Positions 10,735-21,436 of a stretch of 64,000 nucleotides of DNA are shown here, one piece after another. Location of the stretch: the NCBI GenBank assembly GCA_963921935.1, contig OY998175.1, forward strand, positions 227,004,122 to 227,068,121. Reading direction: 5' to 3'. The translations under genes were made by a program, and so were the position numbers. The DNA is from Galeruca laticollis. Lineage: Eukaryota > Arthropoda > Insecta > Coleoptera > Chrysomelidae. The notes beneath the pieces were generated by a model, which had not been told where the DNA came from, did not search any database, and was given only the letters and a program-made list of their open reading frames with translations. Each line of letters opens with the position of its first letter. Positions within the stretch are counted from its first letter, which is position 1.

Positions 10735-11937
10735 TCTACATCCAATTCAGTAGCAAATATCATCAATTCAAATTCCTTATCACGCCGATCAAGTGAGAAA
10801 GACAATCATAGAATCCAAGATTATTCGTACAATGATAGTAGTTGTGAAAGAGCTTTTAACAATATTTCCACATTCAGATCCATAGAGGGTATTCCCCAAG
10901 AATCTTTGGGTCTCAAAGGCCTCAAAAATATTGGAAACACATGTTTCATGAATAGTATTATTCAATGCCTATCAAACAGAAGGTGGTTATTAGAATATCT
11001 TAAGAAAGGCGCATACGTAAGAGATATTAACATAAACATATCTAGCATGAAAGGAACACTAATTAAAGCATTTGCTGAAGTTATTCAAGAGCTTTGGTCT
11101 GAAGATGGTTTAGATAGAGTGGTTAATACAGTATCATTGAAAAGTCAGATTCAGCGATTTACTTCAAGGTTCATGGGATACACTCAACATGATGCACAGG
11201 AGTTTCTTCGTTACCTATTAGCAGGACTTCACGAAGATGTCAACAAGGTACATGAAAAACCAAAGCCCATATTAACAGAAATTGATGACAAATTTAGTGA
11301 TATCGAGAAAGCACAAGAATTTTGGTTAAGATATGCGAGAATGGACAACTCCAAGATTGTGGATAACTTTGTCGGTCAATTAAAATCAACAATCAAGTGC
11401 ACACACTGTGGTCACTGTTCAGTTACCTACGATCCTTTTTGGGATTAATCCCTTCCGATAACACAAAGAACAAGTCAATTACGACTTTCACAATGTTTAG
11501 ATTCGTTTACAAGAGAAGAAACACTCGACGGTGATGAGAAACCAACTTGTTCGAAATGTAAGGAACGAAGACGATGCATTAAATCATTCTCAATTCATAA
11601 ATTTCCGAAAATACTGGTTATTCACCTGAAGCGCTTTTCGCAAGCAAAAAGATTTAGTGGAAAACTTAATGTTGCAATAGATTTTAAAATAGAAATGCTT
11701 GATATGAACCATTACGCGGCTGATAATGTGGCACCTTGTATGTACAACCTTTACGCTATCAAATCACTATGGAACCACTTATAATGGTCACTACACAGCA
11801 TTTTGCCGACATCCCTACACGGGACAGTGGCACGAATATAACGATTCAAGAGTGCTATTAATATCGTGGAAATCTTTAGTCAGTGGAGAAGCTATGTTCT
11901 CTTCTATGAACAAGATGGCACAAAGTCCCACCTTTAA
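10735..11937 (+). pseudogene. USP-family deubiquitinase domain of retroelement copy 2
   Basis: Ubiquitin-specific proteases cleave ubiquitin isopeptide bonds with a Cys-His-Asn/Asp triad. Seen here: Cys box LKNIGNTCFMNSIIQCLS (10921-10974), YTQHDAQEFLRYLLAGLHED near 11178-11240, a CTHCGHC zinc half (11400) and its partner CSKCKERRRC near 11550, ILVIHLKRFS near 11610-11640, and His box GHYTAFCRHPYTGQWHEYND near 11785-11845. It ends FYEQDGTKSHL then TAA at 11935. Lesions are a TAA at 11446, a frameshift near 11755 and a 1-nt loss near 11893. No introns interrupt it, as expected for a retrotransposed domain. The closest feel is the USP2/USP8/USP21 group, but that is an impression. The linker just upstream (10735-10895) reads in the same frame. 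Confidence 0.85.
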
Positions 11938-12028
11938 GTTTAATAATTTTTTCATTAGTTTTTAAATTGTATATTTTCATTGTGAATCAATGTCTTATTT
12001 GTTTTTTTTTCTGCAAAATTTATTTATA

Positions 12029-12350
12029 CAGGGTGTCCCGGGACTAATGGGAAAAAAGTCAGGAGAGTATAATATGAGCCAAAATAATGTTAGTACTTCA
12101 TATAAACTTTTACTATGCAGGCCCTCGTTTTCGAGTTATAGGCCTCCAAAGTTTTAATTTTGAATTTGGTTTTTATTTTTATTTTTTGTACTAGTTATTT
12201 GATCTTTATAAAATTTACGGCAAAGCTATAATGTAAGTGTATGTTTATTTTGGTAAGGTAAACAGATTTACAGTAGTGCATTGAAGCCAGGGACGGACTA
12301 CTCGCAATGGTTAGTGATGCAAAAATTTTGCAGGTATGGCACACCCTGTA
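12029..12350 (+). repeat. MITE-like half of the left arm, with its own inverted ends
   Basis: A 322-bp block opening with CAGGGTGTCCC and closing with GGCACACCCTGTA. The same block is present inverted at 14152-14473. Inverted similarity between the arms continues inward beyond this border. Confidence 0.6.
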
Positions 12351-12818
12351 TGAAATTATCGAAATTCACTTCCCCACACATTAAGCTAACGAAAAGGTAC
12401 TCTTGTTGGAATTCGATAAAATAAGCCGTTTGGCTAATATTTACAGTTTTGTAATGCACTACGTACAAATCTACCTAACTAACTTATTAATACGATGTCC
12501 AGAATTTACTTGCTTTTAATCAAAATTACGAACACAACATTATCAAACCATTAATAAAACCTCCTAAAACACAAGTTATAAAACATTAGACTAAAACTAA
12601 TTCCTAAACAACAACAAAAACTAACGTTATTCTAATAAATGTTCAATATGAGCTCCTCCCACTTCCACGCACATTCTAAGTCTACGAAGGTGGTTTCTTT
12701 GCACTTGAAAGAGCAATCCCACACTATTTCTAATAACATTGCAGTGTAACACAATTCTGTCTATTAAATCTTGCCTTGTTTGCACAGGTGTTGCGTATAC
12801 CTTACTTTTGAGATAACC

Positions 12819-13775
12819 CTAGAGAAAGAAATCCATAGGATTAACGTCTCCTGATCGCGGTGGCCATTGAAAAGGGCCTCCACGACCAATCCATCTATTA
12901 GGAAGCCTTGTGTGTAAATGCTGTCGTATATCTAAACTGAAATGAGGAGGGGCCCCATCATGCATGGAATATAAATTCCTACGAGCTTGTAGTAGCACAT
13001 CATCAAACAGGTTCCATAACTCATTTTGCAAAAACTCCAAATATCTCTGACCGGTCTATGTACCGTCAATAAAGTATGGCTGTATCAAATGATTGCCAAC
13101 TATTCCTGCCAAACATTAACCATGAATCTATGCTGGATCCTAGTTTGGATAATGCCATGTGGATTCACATCATCCCATAAATGCATATTATGAGAATTTA
13201 TGATTCCATCTCTGGTGAAACCGGATTCGTTCGTAAAGAGAACGTTACTAATAAATGTGTTGTCTGCTTGTTGTTGTCGCAGAAACCACTGGCTATACTC
13301 AAGTCGTGCAGGATAATCAGCCACTGTCATACGGTGTACTTTTTTCATGTGAAAAGGATATAACATCTGTTCTTTTAGGACGCGATGAACAACTGATTTC
13401 GAGACGTTATGTTCTCTTGATAATTTTCTAAAACTCGATGGTTCATTATCAACTGCATTTAACAAGTCTTGTTCAACTGCCACAGTACGTATGCTTCGTA
13501 CTGGACCTTCTCCAGCTTTTTCTGGCGAAAATCTTCCTAAAATTTAAAATTTTGTTTTGTATACATGGAAAAATTACATTTACTTATTCATACCGGTTTC
13601 TCGTAAACTGAGATCAATACGCACAAACATTCGTCTGTCTGGCAATGCTCTGTTTGCAAAATGTTCTTCATAAAGCCTTTTGGCCTCTAAACAGTTTCGA
13701 GAAGCCAGTCCATACATTAGATGTTTATCTGCGTACTCAATAAAAGCGAATTCTGCTATTGTAACTGTTAAATTG
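12819..13775 (-). pseudogene. Mariner-like transposase with DUF4817-type N-terminus
   Basis: Minus-strand gene with a short intron. The first exon (about 13775-13607) reads EYADKHLMYGLA, EAKRLYEEHFANRALPDRRM and LSLRETG, matching the DUF4817 helix-turn-helix. A 50-60 bp GT-AG intron follows. The second exon (from about 13545) has REHNVSKSVVHRVLKE and the catalytic core. The first catalytic position is now Asn (FTNESGF, usually FTDE). The second is in MHDGAPPHFSLDIRQHL and the third in WPPRSGDVNPMDFFL, where family members have SPDLNP. A frame change lies near 13040-13100. It is inactive from the Asp-to-Asn change alone. About 36 residues separate the last two acidic residues. Confidence 0.75.
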
Positions 13776-14760
13776 AGGACTTATGAATTATTGACAAGTA
13801 CTGACTACGAACTATTCTACACAACGTTTGACAACTAATCCTATGGTAACTTGATAAACGGTAAAAACACTTATAAAAAGTTTTTACCAACTTTCCAATT
13901 AATAAGTCGCTAATGTTTTTCATCTTCTGCTATCGTTAAATTATTTTTTTGTAGTACTCTAGCTAAATATTGGACATCTATTAAAAGTTAGTTTTACCTC
14001 GTTGTGTACTTATAAAAATGGTGAATGCGTAAACTGGTACGTAGTGTTAATAAAACTGTAAATATTAGCCAAACGGCTTATTTTATCGAATTCCAACAAG
14101 AGTACCTTTTCGTTAGCTTAATGTGTGGGAAAGTGAATTTCAATAATTTCGTACAGGGTGTGCCGTACCTGCAAAATTTTTGGATCACTAACCATAGCGA
14201 GTAGTCCGTCCCTCGCTTCAATGCACTACTGTAAATCTGTTTACCTTACCAAAATAAACATACACATACATTATAGCTTTGCCGTGAATTTTATAAAGAT
14301 CAAATAACTAGTACAAAAAATACAAATAAAAACCAAATTCAAAATTAAAACTTTGGAGGCCTATAACTCGAAAGCGAGGGCCTGCATAGTAAAAGTTTAT
14401 ATGAAGTACTAACATTATTTTAGCTCAGATTATACGCTCCTGACTTTTTTCCCATTAGTCCCGGGACACCCTGTATATTCATATATATGTTACGGTTAAA
14501 GTATTTTCTTGGCTAGTATATAAACTAGTTGGATAGTATACAAACTACCCAACTGCCTGGTTATTTTGATGAAAAATCATATTTTCACTAAAATAGCTAC
14601 CAGTAATGGCTGATTTGTATAATATCCAGTTAGTTTATAAACTATACAAAATTCATCGCCGAAACACAAACCACAAGGAAATTACACAAATAAGCTAGCA
14701 TTTTTGGCTAGTTTGTAAACTATCCACATTAGTTGGATAAAGTGTGAACTTGATATTGGT

Positions 14761-14802
14761 AGTAATACATAATAACCAACGAGTTGGTTATTATGTATTA
14801 CT
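14761..14802. repeat. Perfect 20-bp-arm hairpin in Ginger TIR
   Basis: AGTAATACATAATAACCAAC followed by GA and its exact inverse. The right arm carries an expanded version at 17540-17612 with extra copies of the GTTGG block, so this palindrome has diverged by duplication between the two arms. Confidence 0.8.
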
Positions 14803-15016
14803 CAACAAACTAATCAATTCTCTTGGGTTAATTAAGTTTAGGATAGTGAAACCTTTAGTCAAAAATGGTTTCTTTATTGGTACAATGTAAGATTGTTACA
14901 GGTACCTATTATTACTTTAGAAAAAGTAAAATAAATATAACTCAAATAATACCAGGTGACAAAATATTAAGAATAAAATATGTCAGGACATTAAAACCAC
15001 CAAACAAAGAACAGTA

Positions 15017-17469
15017 TTATTTGTTGAAGCAAGTTGTACTGTTGTGGCACTTATTATTACACGTATATCCAGACGCAAGACATTTACGAGTACACTTTTT
15101 ATTCGCACAACTCTTCTTGCAGTGACATCCTTGGGTTGAACCCGATACTGAAAATTTTCCTGCAGTGCTTCGTGATGTTATTTCGGTGTCCGTTTTGACA
15201 TTTTCCAACTTTAAAAGTTGTTGCTTAAATATTTCATATTAGTTGCGAAAATAGAACTGTTTAAGGACACCGTGAACAGTTCCAATTCGGTAAAATTCAT
15301 CTTCTACACTCATCATGGCGCCCAATATATTTCTATGATCTGACCGACTTCGATCTACATCTAGAATGGGTACTCTCACGGACATGCCGACAGTTCCTGG
15401 TTTAAATTTCTTGCGAGAAGTTTGTAGCATTTTTTGTGCTTGCCTTTTTAGACTTTCCTGGCATGAATCCCTTATCGCTTTAATATTGTTTTTATTCTGA
15501 CAATGGTCACATACGTTTTTTTCAGAACATAATAAGCATTTTTGTGGTAATGATTCATTGAGAGAATTTTCTGTTGTTTCAGTAGAGAGCAATGCCATTG
15601 CTTGTTTTTAAAATAAAACTGAGGTTTTATTGTTAACTTCGAGCGAAACTGGGGTTTCAGTAATATTTTCGGGTAAAACTGGGGTTTCAGTATTAACTTC
15701 GAGTAAAATTGGGGTTTCAGTATTATCTGCGAATACAACTGGGCTATGAGTATTATCGGGCAGCAGAACCAGCGTAGCATTTTCAATTAAATCTAAAAGA
15801 AATTAGGTTGCATTGTGAAATAATGTGGAAATACTTTATAGATACGTACCAGACAATTGTTGGGCGGCCATTTCCTCTTCAGTGACGGTAGATTTTTAAT
15901 CGGGTACAAAATTATTTAATGGATGTGAATCTTCTTGCACTTTATCCTCGGTGTCATTACTACAAGATAATAATGTTTCCAGTACTTCTTCTGTACGTAT
16001 GGATTTAATGTTTGTGATAGAAACAGGGAGGTTATTTAAACCATCTCTTTATTTTACACCATATAAAGCTTCATAAGGTCTGCGTCCAATACCAGAATGA
16101 AAGCAGCTACAAAAAACAATGAACTGAGGTAAAACGCAACTTATACAAACACAGAGTCGCTGTTGCAACCACCTATACTTACGCAAACAAAACAGATACA
16201 AAATTATGCCGCAGCGCCGTTTTCACAACTGGCAAATGAATTAGAAAATTACAGTTTCTTTTCTTAAATTTCAAAATACTAGCCTACTCACCGATTTTTT
16301 TGAAATTGAACAATTTTTAAACCTTCGCTCCATTTTGTCGAGTTATTATCTTCCACCACGACGCTAAATTGTTCTCTATATCTTGGTTCGCCCTCTCCAC
16401 TGAACCTTATGATTGTGAATATCTCGGTTTACCATGCACAATATGGCAGTCAGGCCACATTCCGACTAATTCCTCAATCACCTAAAAAATTCAAAATGTA
16501 TTGATTTTGTTTTATTTCATCCATATAAGCAACATTTAGGGAATTTGAAATAAAGGACATGGCACTTGAAAATACATGTAAAATTCAAAATCTCAGCTTT
16601 GGGCCCATTTTTCCGGTACACCCAGTAAAGCTAGGACTTTAGCGCAAAGGAAAAAAATCTTTTGATGTCAGCTACAACATATCCAAAATACAGAGGGCCA
16701 AAATGCCCATAAAAAGTGTCATGTCCTTTCTAGCATGCATTTTACCCTAATACCCACTTGGTTTGCAAATTCTCGGCCATTGTCGCTCTGCAACACGCAA
16801 GGGCTTCCTAAGTCTGCAAATACTTCTAATAGGTGCTCAGCTACGTCTTTAGCTTTCTTTGTTTTTAGCGCTCTCAACCTGACGTATTTGGTTAGGTGGT
16901 CTTGGTAGGCAAAAATAAATTTGTAGTCATCATCTGGTATAGTTTGTAAGTCGATGCGATCGATTTGGTATCGAGAGTTTAAATGATTTGAAACAATTGG
17001 TTTAACAACAATTCCCTTTTTAGTTTTGCTCCGTTTAAGCTGACAATTTTCAATGAACAATTTTACCATTTCCTGTGTTAAGTTGTTATACTTTTCGTTT
17101 AATAATTTTGTTGTTGCTTGACGCCCTTCATGCCCAGTTCCCGATGGGCAGCTTTAATCGCATCATAACATCCACTCAAACGTAAAATAATCTTTTCAGA
17201 TCTTCTATGTAGAATTACATAAGATGATATTCGATTCTTTGTAAATCATAAGTATTTATCACATGATAATCACTCATGTTACTACTGGCAGGTCCAGTTT
17301 CGCGTATTCTCTTGATACGTTGCAAAAGTTCACTATAATCGCTATCATAAATTAATTTTGAATTTTGCGACTTTTGGTCGTAAACGTCTAAGAATAGGTT
17401 TTCAAATTGTTGCTGTTGATTCATTTTTAATAACTCGATACCTATTCTTAAACAAATTTCACCAGACAC
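15017..17469 (-). pseudogene. Ginger/KRBA2-like integrase-type transposase, multi-exon
   Basis: Minus strand. The N-terminal segment (17469-17215) ends in a DYHVINTYDLQRIEYHLM-type motif seen in KRBA2/SCAND3-like proteins. Next come an HHCC-like part (AAHRELG, with a frameshift near 17140) and an integrase core. The core shows Asp in YQIDRIDLQTIPDDDY, Asp in LQSDNGREFAN, and Glu in GSVERANQD near 16395, preceded by one stop. GT-AG introns are plausible after GREFANQ (containing a 178-bp MITE) and before YHSGIG (near 16110). The C-terminal part (15598-15239) reads GTVGMSVRVPILDVDRSRSD and VLKQFYFRN, followed by a CXC-type cysteine cluster (CHCKKSCANKKCTRKCLASG, near 15130). An odd repeated ETPV-LE-N segment sits at 15620-15786. 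Frameshifts and stops make it non-functional. Confidence 0.8.
16553..16731. mobile_element. 178-bp MITE inside the Ginger transposase intron
   Basis: Begins AAGGACATGGCACTT and ends AAGTGTCATGTCCTT, an imperfect inverted repeat. It lies between the exon ending GREFANQ and the exon beginning VIEELVG. Interior has no coding potential. Confidence 0.55.
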
Positions 17470-17984
17470 AACTGTACACCGTCACAACACACAACACTTG
17501 ACGAAACATAACCCCACTAAAGTATCCGAAGAGAATTGGTTGGTTTACATAATAACCAACTCGCGTTGGTTGGTTTACATACTAACCAACTCGTTGGTTA
17601 TTATGTATTACTAGCAATATCAGGTTCACACTTTATCCAACTAATGTGGATAGTTTACAAACTAGCCAAAAATGCTAGCTAATTTGTGTAATTTCCGTGT
17701 GGTTTGTGTTTCAGCAATAAATTTTGTATAGTTTATAAACTAGCTGGATAGTATACCAATCAGCCATTATTCGTAGCTATTTTAGTGATAATATGATTTT
17801 TCATCAAAATAACCAGGCAGTTGGGTAGTTTGTATACTATCAAACTAGTTTATATACTAGCCAAGTAAATACTTTAACCGTAACATATACATTGTATCCC
17901 TTTAAATATAAATAAAATGTTCGTAATAAAAAAAAATTTAGAAAGGAAAAAAAACTCATGAGACATTCATTTCCAAATCTTTTC

Positions 17985-18470
17985 GTATTACAGGGCGATT
18001 TCACTTGATAATAATGCTACTTTGAAACCTACAGATCGTATCTTGGATATATGACGCAGCCAAGTGTAAATGATATGTTCCAGTAAGTGATTTTAAATAT
18101 TCAATATCAAAGCGAGGAAACGATTGTTTATGAAGTTGATTCAAACGAATCCATCGACCATTCCTAGTACAGAGGTTTTCAGCTTCAACTCGTATGTCTG
18201 AACAATGTTGACATCGTCGGAATCAGCTAACATTTGTGAGGCCGTTCCAACGTTCCAGGCATATTTATCAACGGATGGAATTTATTTATAAGAGCACCAA
18301 CAATCAGGTAATAATTTCGTAACTTCGTAGCATGTATTGCTGATATGGGTTGACGAAAAAAATTGAAAATTGACTTAAAATGTCCATTTCCAGCTTCTAT
18401 AATTCATCTAGTAGTGGTTATTAAACGTGCCTGCCCACTAAACAAGAAACATAACAAGTCTTTTTTGTGA
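17985..18470 (-). pseudogene. SWIM-type DDE transposase fragment (middle part)
   Basis: Minus-strand fragments in changing frames match the transposase at 26500-26930: AGNGHFKSIFNFFRQPISA, ATKLRNYYLIVGALINKFHP, then NGRWIRLNQL and GTYHLHLAASYIQDT. At least two frameshifts. It starts shortly after the Ginger right flank. The C-terminal SWIM finger and the N-terminus are missing. Confidence 0.65.
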
Positions 18471-18584
18471 TGTTCTTTTCAGAGACTTTTTGTGATATTC
18501 ATTTAAAACGTTAATAAGATATCTCCTAGATGTCTTAATTGTATTACCAACTCTATTAACATCTATATCATGTAAATAAATAGT

Positions 18585-19145
18585 TATTTATGCAACAAGT
18601 GCAAAAAGTGAGTGTTTTTTGCACGCGACGTGAAATTGTCCAACGAGGCCTTTGGGCCGAGTTGGATAACACGTCGAGTGCAAAAAACACGTTTTGCACG
18701 AGTTGCATACAATATTATTTCTACATTCATGCAAAAACTGGAAAATTAGAATATAATATGTTACTCAGAATGTATTTTAACCGTTCTTCTTTTTTTGTAT
18801 CTTTATGGCCTCCACCTTGTCAGTACTTAATCAATACTGGTTTTTGCTTTCACCATTTAAACTTTAAATAATCAAAGATTTTTGCAATAATTGTAACTCG
18901 TTGAGACTAAGTAGTAAGATATACATCTATTATTGCTGTATTAGAGCAGGATCAGACACTTGCTCTGGATTTTTATTTTATTTAAATGTTTATGTTTGTC
19001 ACAAATCATCACAAAACTGACAAGAATGACAGATGAGTGCAACAAAAATTTTGTTGCACTAGTGCAAAAAAGAACCACTTTCTCCATTAAATGTGTTTCA
19101 CAAAAGTGTTGTTTTTTGCATGAATGTAGAAAAACATATTTTTGA
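18585..19145. repeat. Hairpin-rich repeat with GTGCAAAAA motifs
   Basis: At 18612-18687 a strong hairpin: TTTTTTGCAC, CGACGTG and CCAACGAGGCC are mirrored by GGCCGAGTTGG, CACGTCG and GTGCAAAAAA around a 4-nt loop. A wider inverted pair TCTACATTCATGCAAAAA occurs near 18720 and, inverted, near 19116. CAACAAAAATTTTGTTG near 19038 is another short palindrome. No coding sequence supported. Confidence 0.65.
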
Positions 19146-19149
19146 TGTA

Positions 19150-21430
19150 CACAGTAATACTTGAATTCGCAGTTACATCCTATGAACTTCTTTTTAGTAA
19201 CTTCCTATAGGAAACATTCATACGATGTTTATTTGTATACTTCTCACTAATGTCACATACATAACGTTACTGTAATATTACAAATTAACATGTTTCTAAG
19301 ATGATCACATGTTGCAGTTACTTTTACATCTTTCGAAATAATTTTTAGTAACATCGTACTTATTACGTCTGTACGACGTCAGTTCATAAAACTCTCAGTA
19401 ATATCTCATATTAAACATCACAGTAAAATAAAAAATAAGAAAACAGAAGAGGAACTGATGAACGAAACATACAGTAGTTAACTGTGCAATCAAATGACAA
19501 GCATGAAATGGCGGATGGTTTTCAGTTATGTGTTATATTTTATTTGCAGGAAGCACATATTTTGCAAGTAGTAGTTGAATGAAGTGGTCTTCGTTTTCGT
19601 TAGTTCCTACTTAGCTACAGTTTCTATACTTAGTTATAATTCTTGTTATAATGGACGAACAACAATTGTTATCGGTAAGTACCTATTCCAAAATCATAAT
19701 TATTAAAACTTAATACTCATTCAATACATTAATCGACTATTATACATTGAAATTTTAGGTGGCGGAATTATACACTAACATTATATAATAGAGTTTACAA
19801 AATAAGGGTTTTTTCAATTTTTAAAATATTTTAGTTAGTAAGTATATTTTAAAAACGATTCACAATATTTCAAATCCTAGATATGCATTATACCCTACAA
19901 AAAACTTAATATTGCAATAGGGTAGATATTATTATTAATACATGCTCATATGTTGGCAGGGATTTGAATCTAGAAGAAAATATTTTCAGTGTTAAGATGT
20001 TTCAGAAGCTACTTACATAAATAAAATAAAAAACAAACAGTTGGTAATTATGTAATGAAAGGGGTGTAACTGTTTCAGATAGTCTGATATAAATATTGTA
20101 TTAAACAGTACAAAAAATATTGAATTAAGTATCTCTAGTTCTAGTTTTTGTAGTAGTAGTCATAGCCATCAATATGGTCTTGCAGGCTTAGAAAATTTAA
20201 CATTATTACTAACAATTCTTGTGAACAATTAGAGACTGTTTAAGATTTTAAAAACAGAAATTTCTGTTAAAAAGCTCATTTCCATTTGAAAATTCACTGA
20301 ATACAATGAGTAAGTTGTAGGTGTCCCTTACAATGGTACCTATATTAATCTAGTTGAAGAATATGTAACTTATGATACTGAATGCTTCAGTCAACAAACA
20401 GCATTCAATTATTAATTAGTGTAGAAACACAGCTATTGGATACTCAATTGGATAAAATTAATTATAAACTCATTTAACTTGATAATGTGTTCATATATCT
20501 TCTTCATAATTAGTTTTTTTTTGTATACAGTGTATTAATAATGCTTAGTTTTCATTAAGTTACAATTCCCCTATGTTAATATAGAATTTGTTCCAGAATG
20601 AAAATAACAAGATGAGAATAGTATATTATTTTATACAGAAAAGAAGTATGCATTTTCATAGCACACCTGAATTTACCTGCCAAATGGAGTGAGGCATGTA
20701 ATAGAAGGTAAATCATGAAAAGTCATGTCATATGTTATTATTCCTTTAAAGAACCCCGCATGTATCTTATGGAAAATGGGTCCCAGTCAATTGGCTGAAA
20801 ATCAAGTTTGGTGTAGTTTATGATGATCGATCAAAGGTCTCCATGGGCACAATTTGATCTAAAGTAATTGTTTTATTAGCTGCTGTTCAGAACACCTTCA
20901 GCTGTTTCACATATAAGGATTTTGAAGTGTACGTTATGGAATGGTTGAGGCACTCGAAACAGCCACTCTTGCGTGAGAAAAAGTAACCGTAAGTGAACGA
21001 TAGAATTTTCTTTAATCAGATTGGATTTCTGTTGATGTAACATAATGTTTCATTAAATCTTTATGGTGTAAATTTTTTATTAGTTTTAATATAATTAAAA
21101 AACTAGTATAATAATTTTTTTGTAAACTAGCTGTAATGTATGTTTATTCGTTAAACTTTATTAATTCAGTTTCAAAGTATGTTACGTTATGGTAACTGCA
21201 AATTAATATACCCTTTTTTATTTCTTGCTTTCACTGAATGCGTTCAATAGTTTCCACTTTCCACACTTGTTATGCAATATGCTTCCAAAATTTAATTTTT
21301 TTTAGGTTGGATTTCTGGACAATATATTTTTTTTCTAATTTTGTACCTGTTTTTTTTCAAATTTACTGTACTGTTTCATTACTAGTGAATAAACGTTTTA
21401 AATCCTTTATTGCTTTTTGCTATTTTATTT
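19150..21430. other. No gene recognised
   Basis: AT-rich sequence. A 'GGACCCC' family repeat (20751-20880) is the only element-like feature. ATG at 19651 followed after eight codons by GTAAGT could be a first exon, but nothing downstream supports it. Confidence 0.5.
20751..20880. repeat. Dispersed repeat family 'GGACCCC', copy 2
   Basis: Reads AACCCCGCATGTATCTTATGG, with TCTCCATGGG about 65 bp on. The same spaced blocks recur at 23516-23645. Confidence 0.45.
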
Positions 21431-21436
21431 TAAATG

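Larger units (their letters stand above)
5615..11937 (+). mobile_element. Copy 2 of RT-endonuclease-USP retroelement
   Basis: The longest copy of an RLE-type non-LTR-like retroelement. Order: a degenerate C2H2-like finger (5615-5697), RT fingers/palm/thumb (about 5940-7500), a Cys/His cluster and restriction-like endonuclease (7850-8400), a low-complexity linker (8410-10890) and a USP deubiquitinase domain (10897-11937). A DD37E transposon at 9450-10732 splits the linker. Stops at 6952, 7258 and 7486 and a frameshift near 6376-6407 inactivate the RT. The 3' flank shared with copy 1 continues past the USP stop, to a point near 12028 and then beyond two further insertions. R2-like elements share the N-terminal finger and C-terminal endonuclease. 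A USP domain is not a known part of them. No poly(A) tail or 5' end could be fixed. Confidence 0.75.
12029..14473 (-). mobile_element. Mariner-related transposon with ~440-bp TIRs (copy B)
   Basis: About 2.45 kb. Left end CAGGGTGTCCCGGGACTAAT at 12029; right end is its inverse, finishing at 14473, with TA on both sides. Inverted similarity runs about 440 bp inward (to about 12472 and from about 14033). Copy 1 lacks this insert, so the site is the 3' flank of the retroelement. Within each arm a second, oppositely pointing end-like motif occurs (12338-12351 and 14152-14165). Confidence 0.85.
14488..17885 (-). mobile_element. Ginger-type (Gypsy-integrase-related) DNA transposon
   Basis: 3398 bp with termini TGTTACGG and CCGTAACA, long inverted repeats (about 14488-14823 and 17532-17885), and a 4-bp TATA target duplication (14484-14487, 17886-17889). 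Copy 1 shows the unoccupied site near 2312-2326. Ginger elements are known for TGT...ACA ends, 4-bp duplications, long TIRs and an integrase-type transposase, all seen here. The arms are packed with a repeated near-palindrome of the form CTAGTTTATAAACTAG (for example near 14512, 14632, 14708, 17650, 17730, 17845), possibly transposase binding sites. Confidence 0.85.

Noticed and set aside
10906..11448. USP as an ordinary host gene next to a retroelement
   Set aside because: Two copies keep the same linker-USP junction in frame with no introns, favouring element origin; kept as an alternative to test rather than the call.
19651..19680. First exon: ATG, eight codons, GTAAGT
   Set aside because: No acceptor with a recognisable coding exon found downstream within the next 2 kb.
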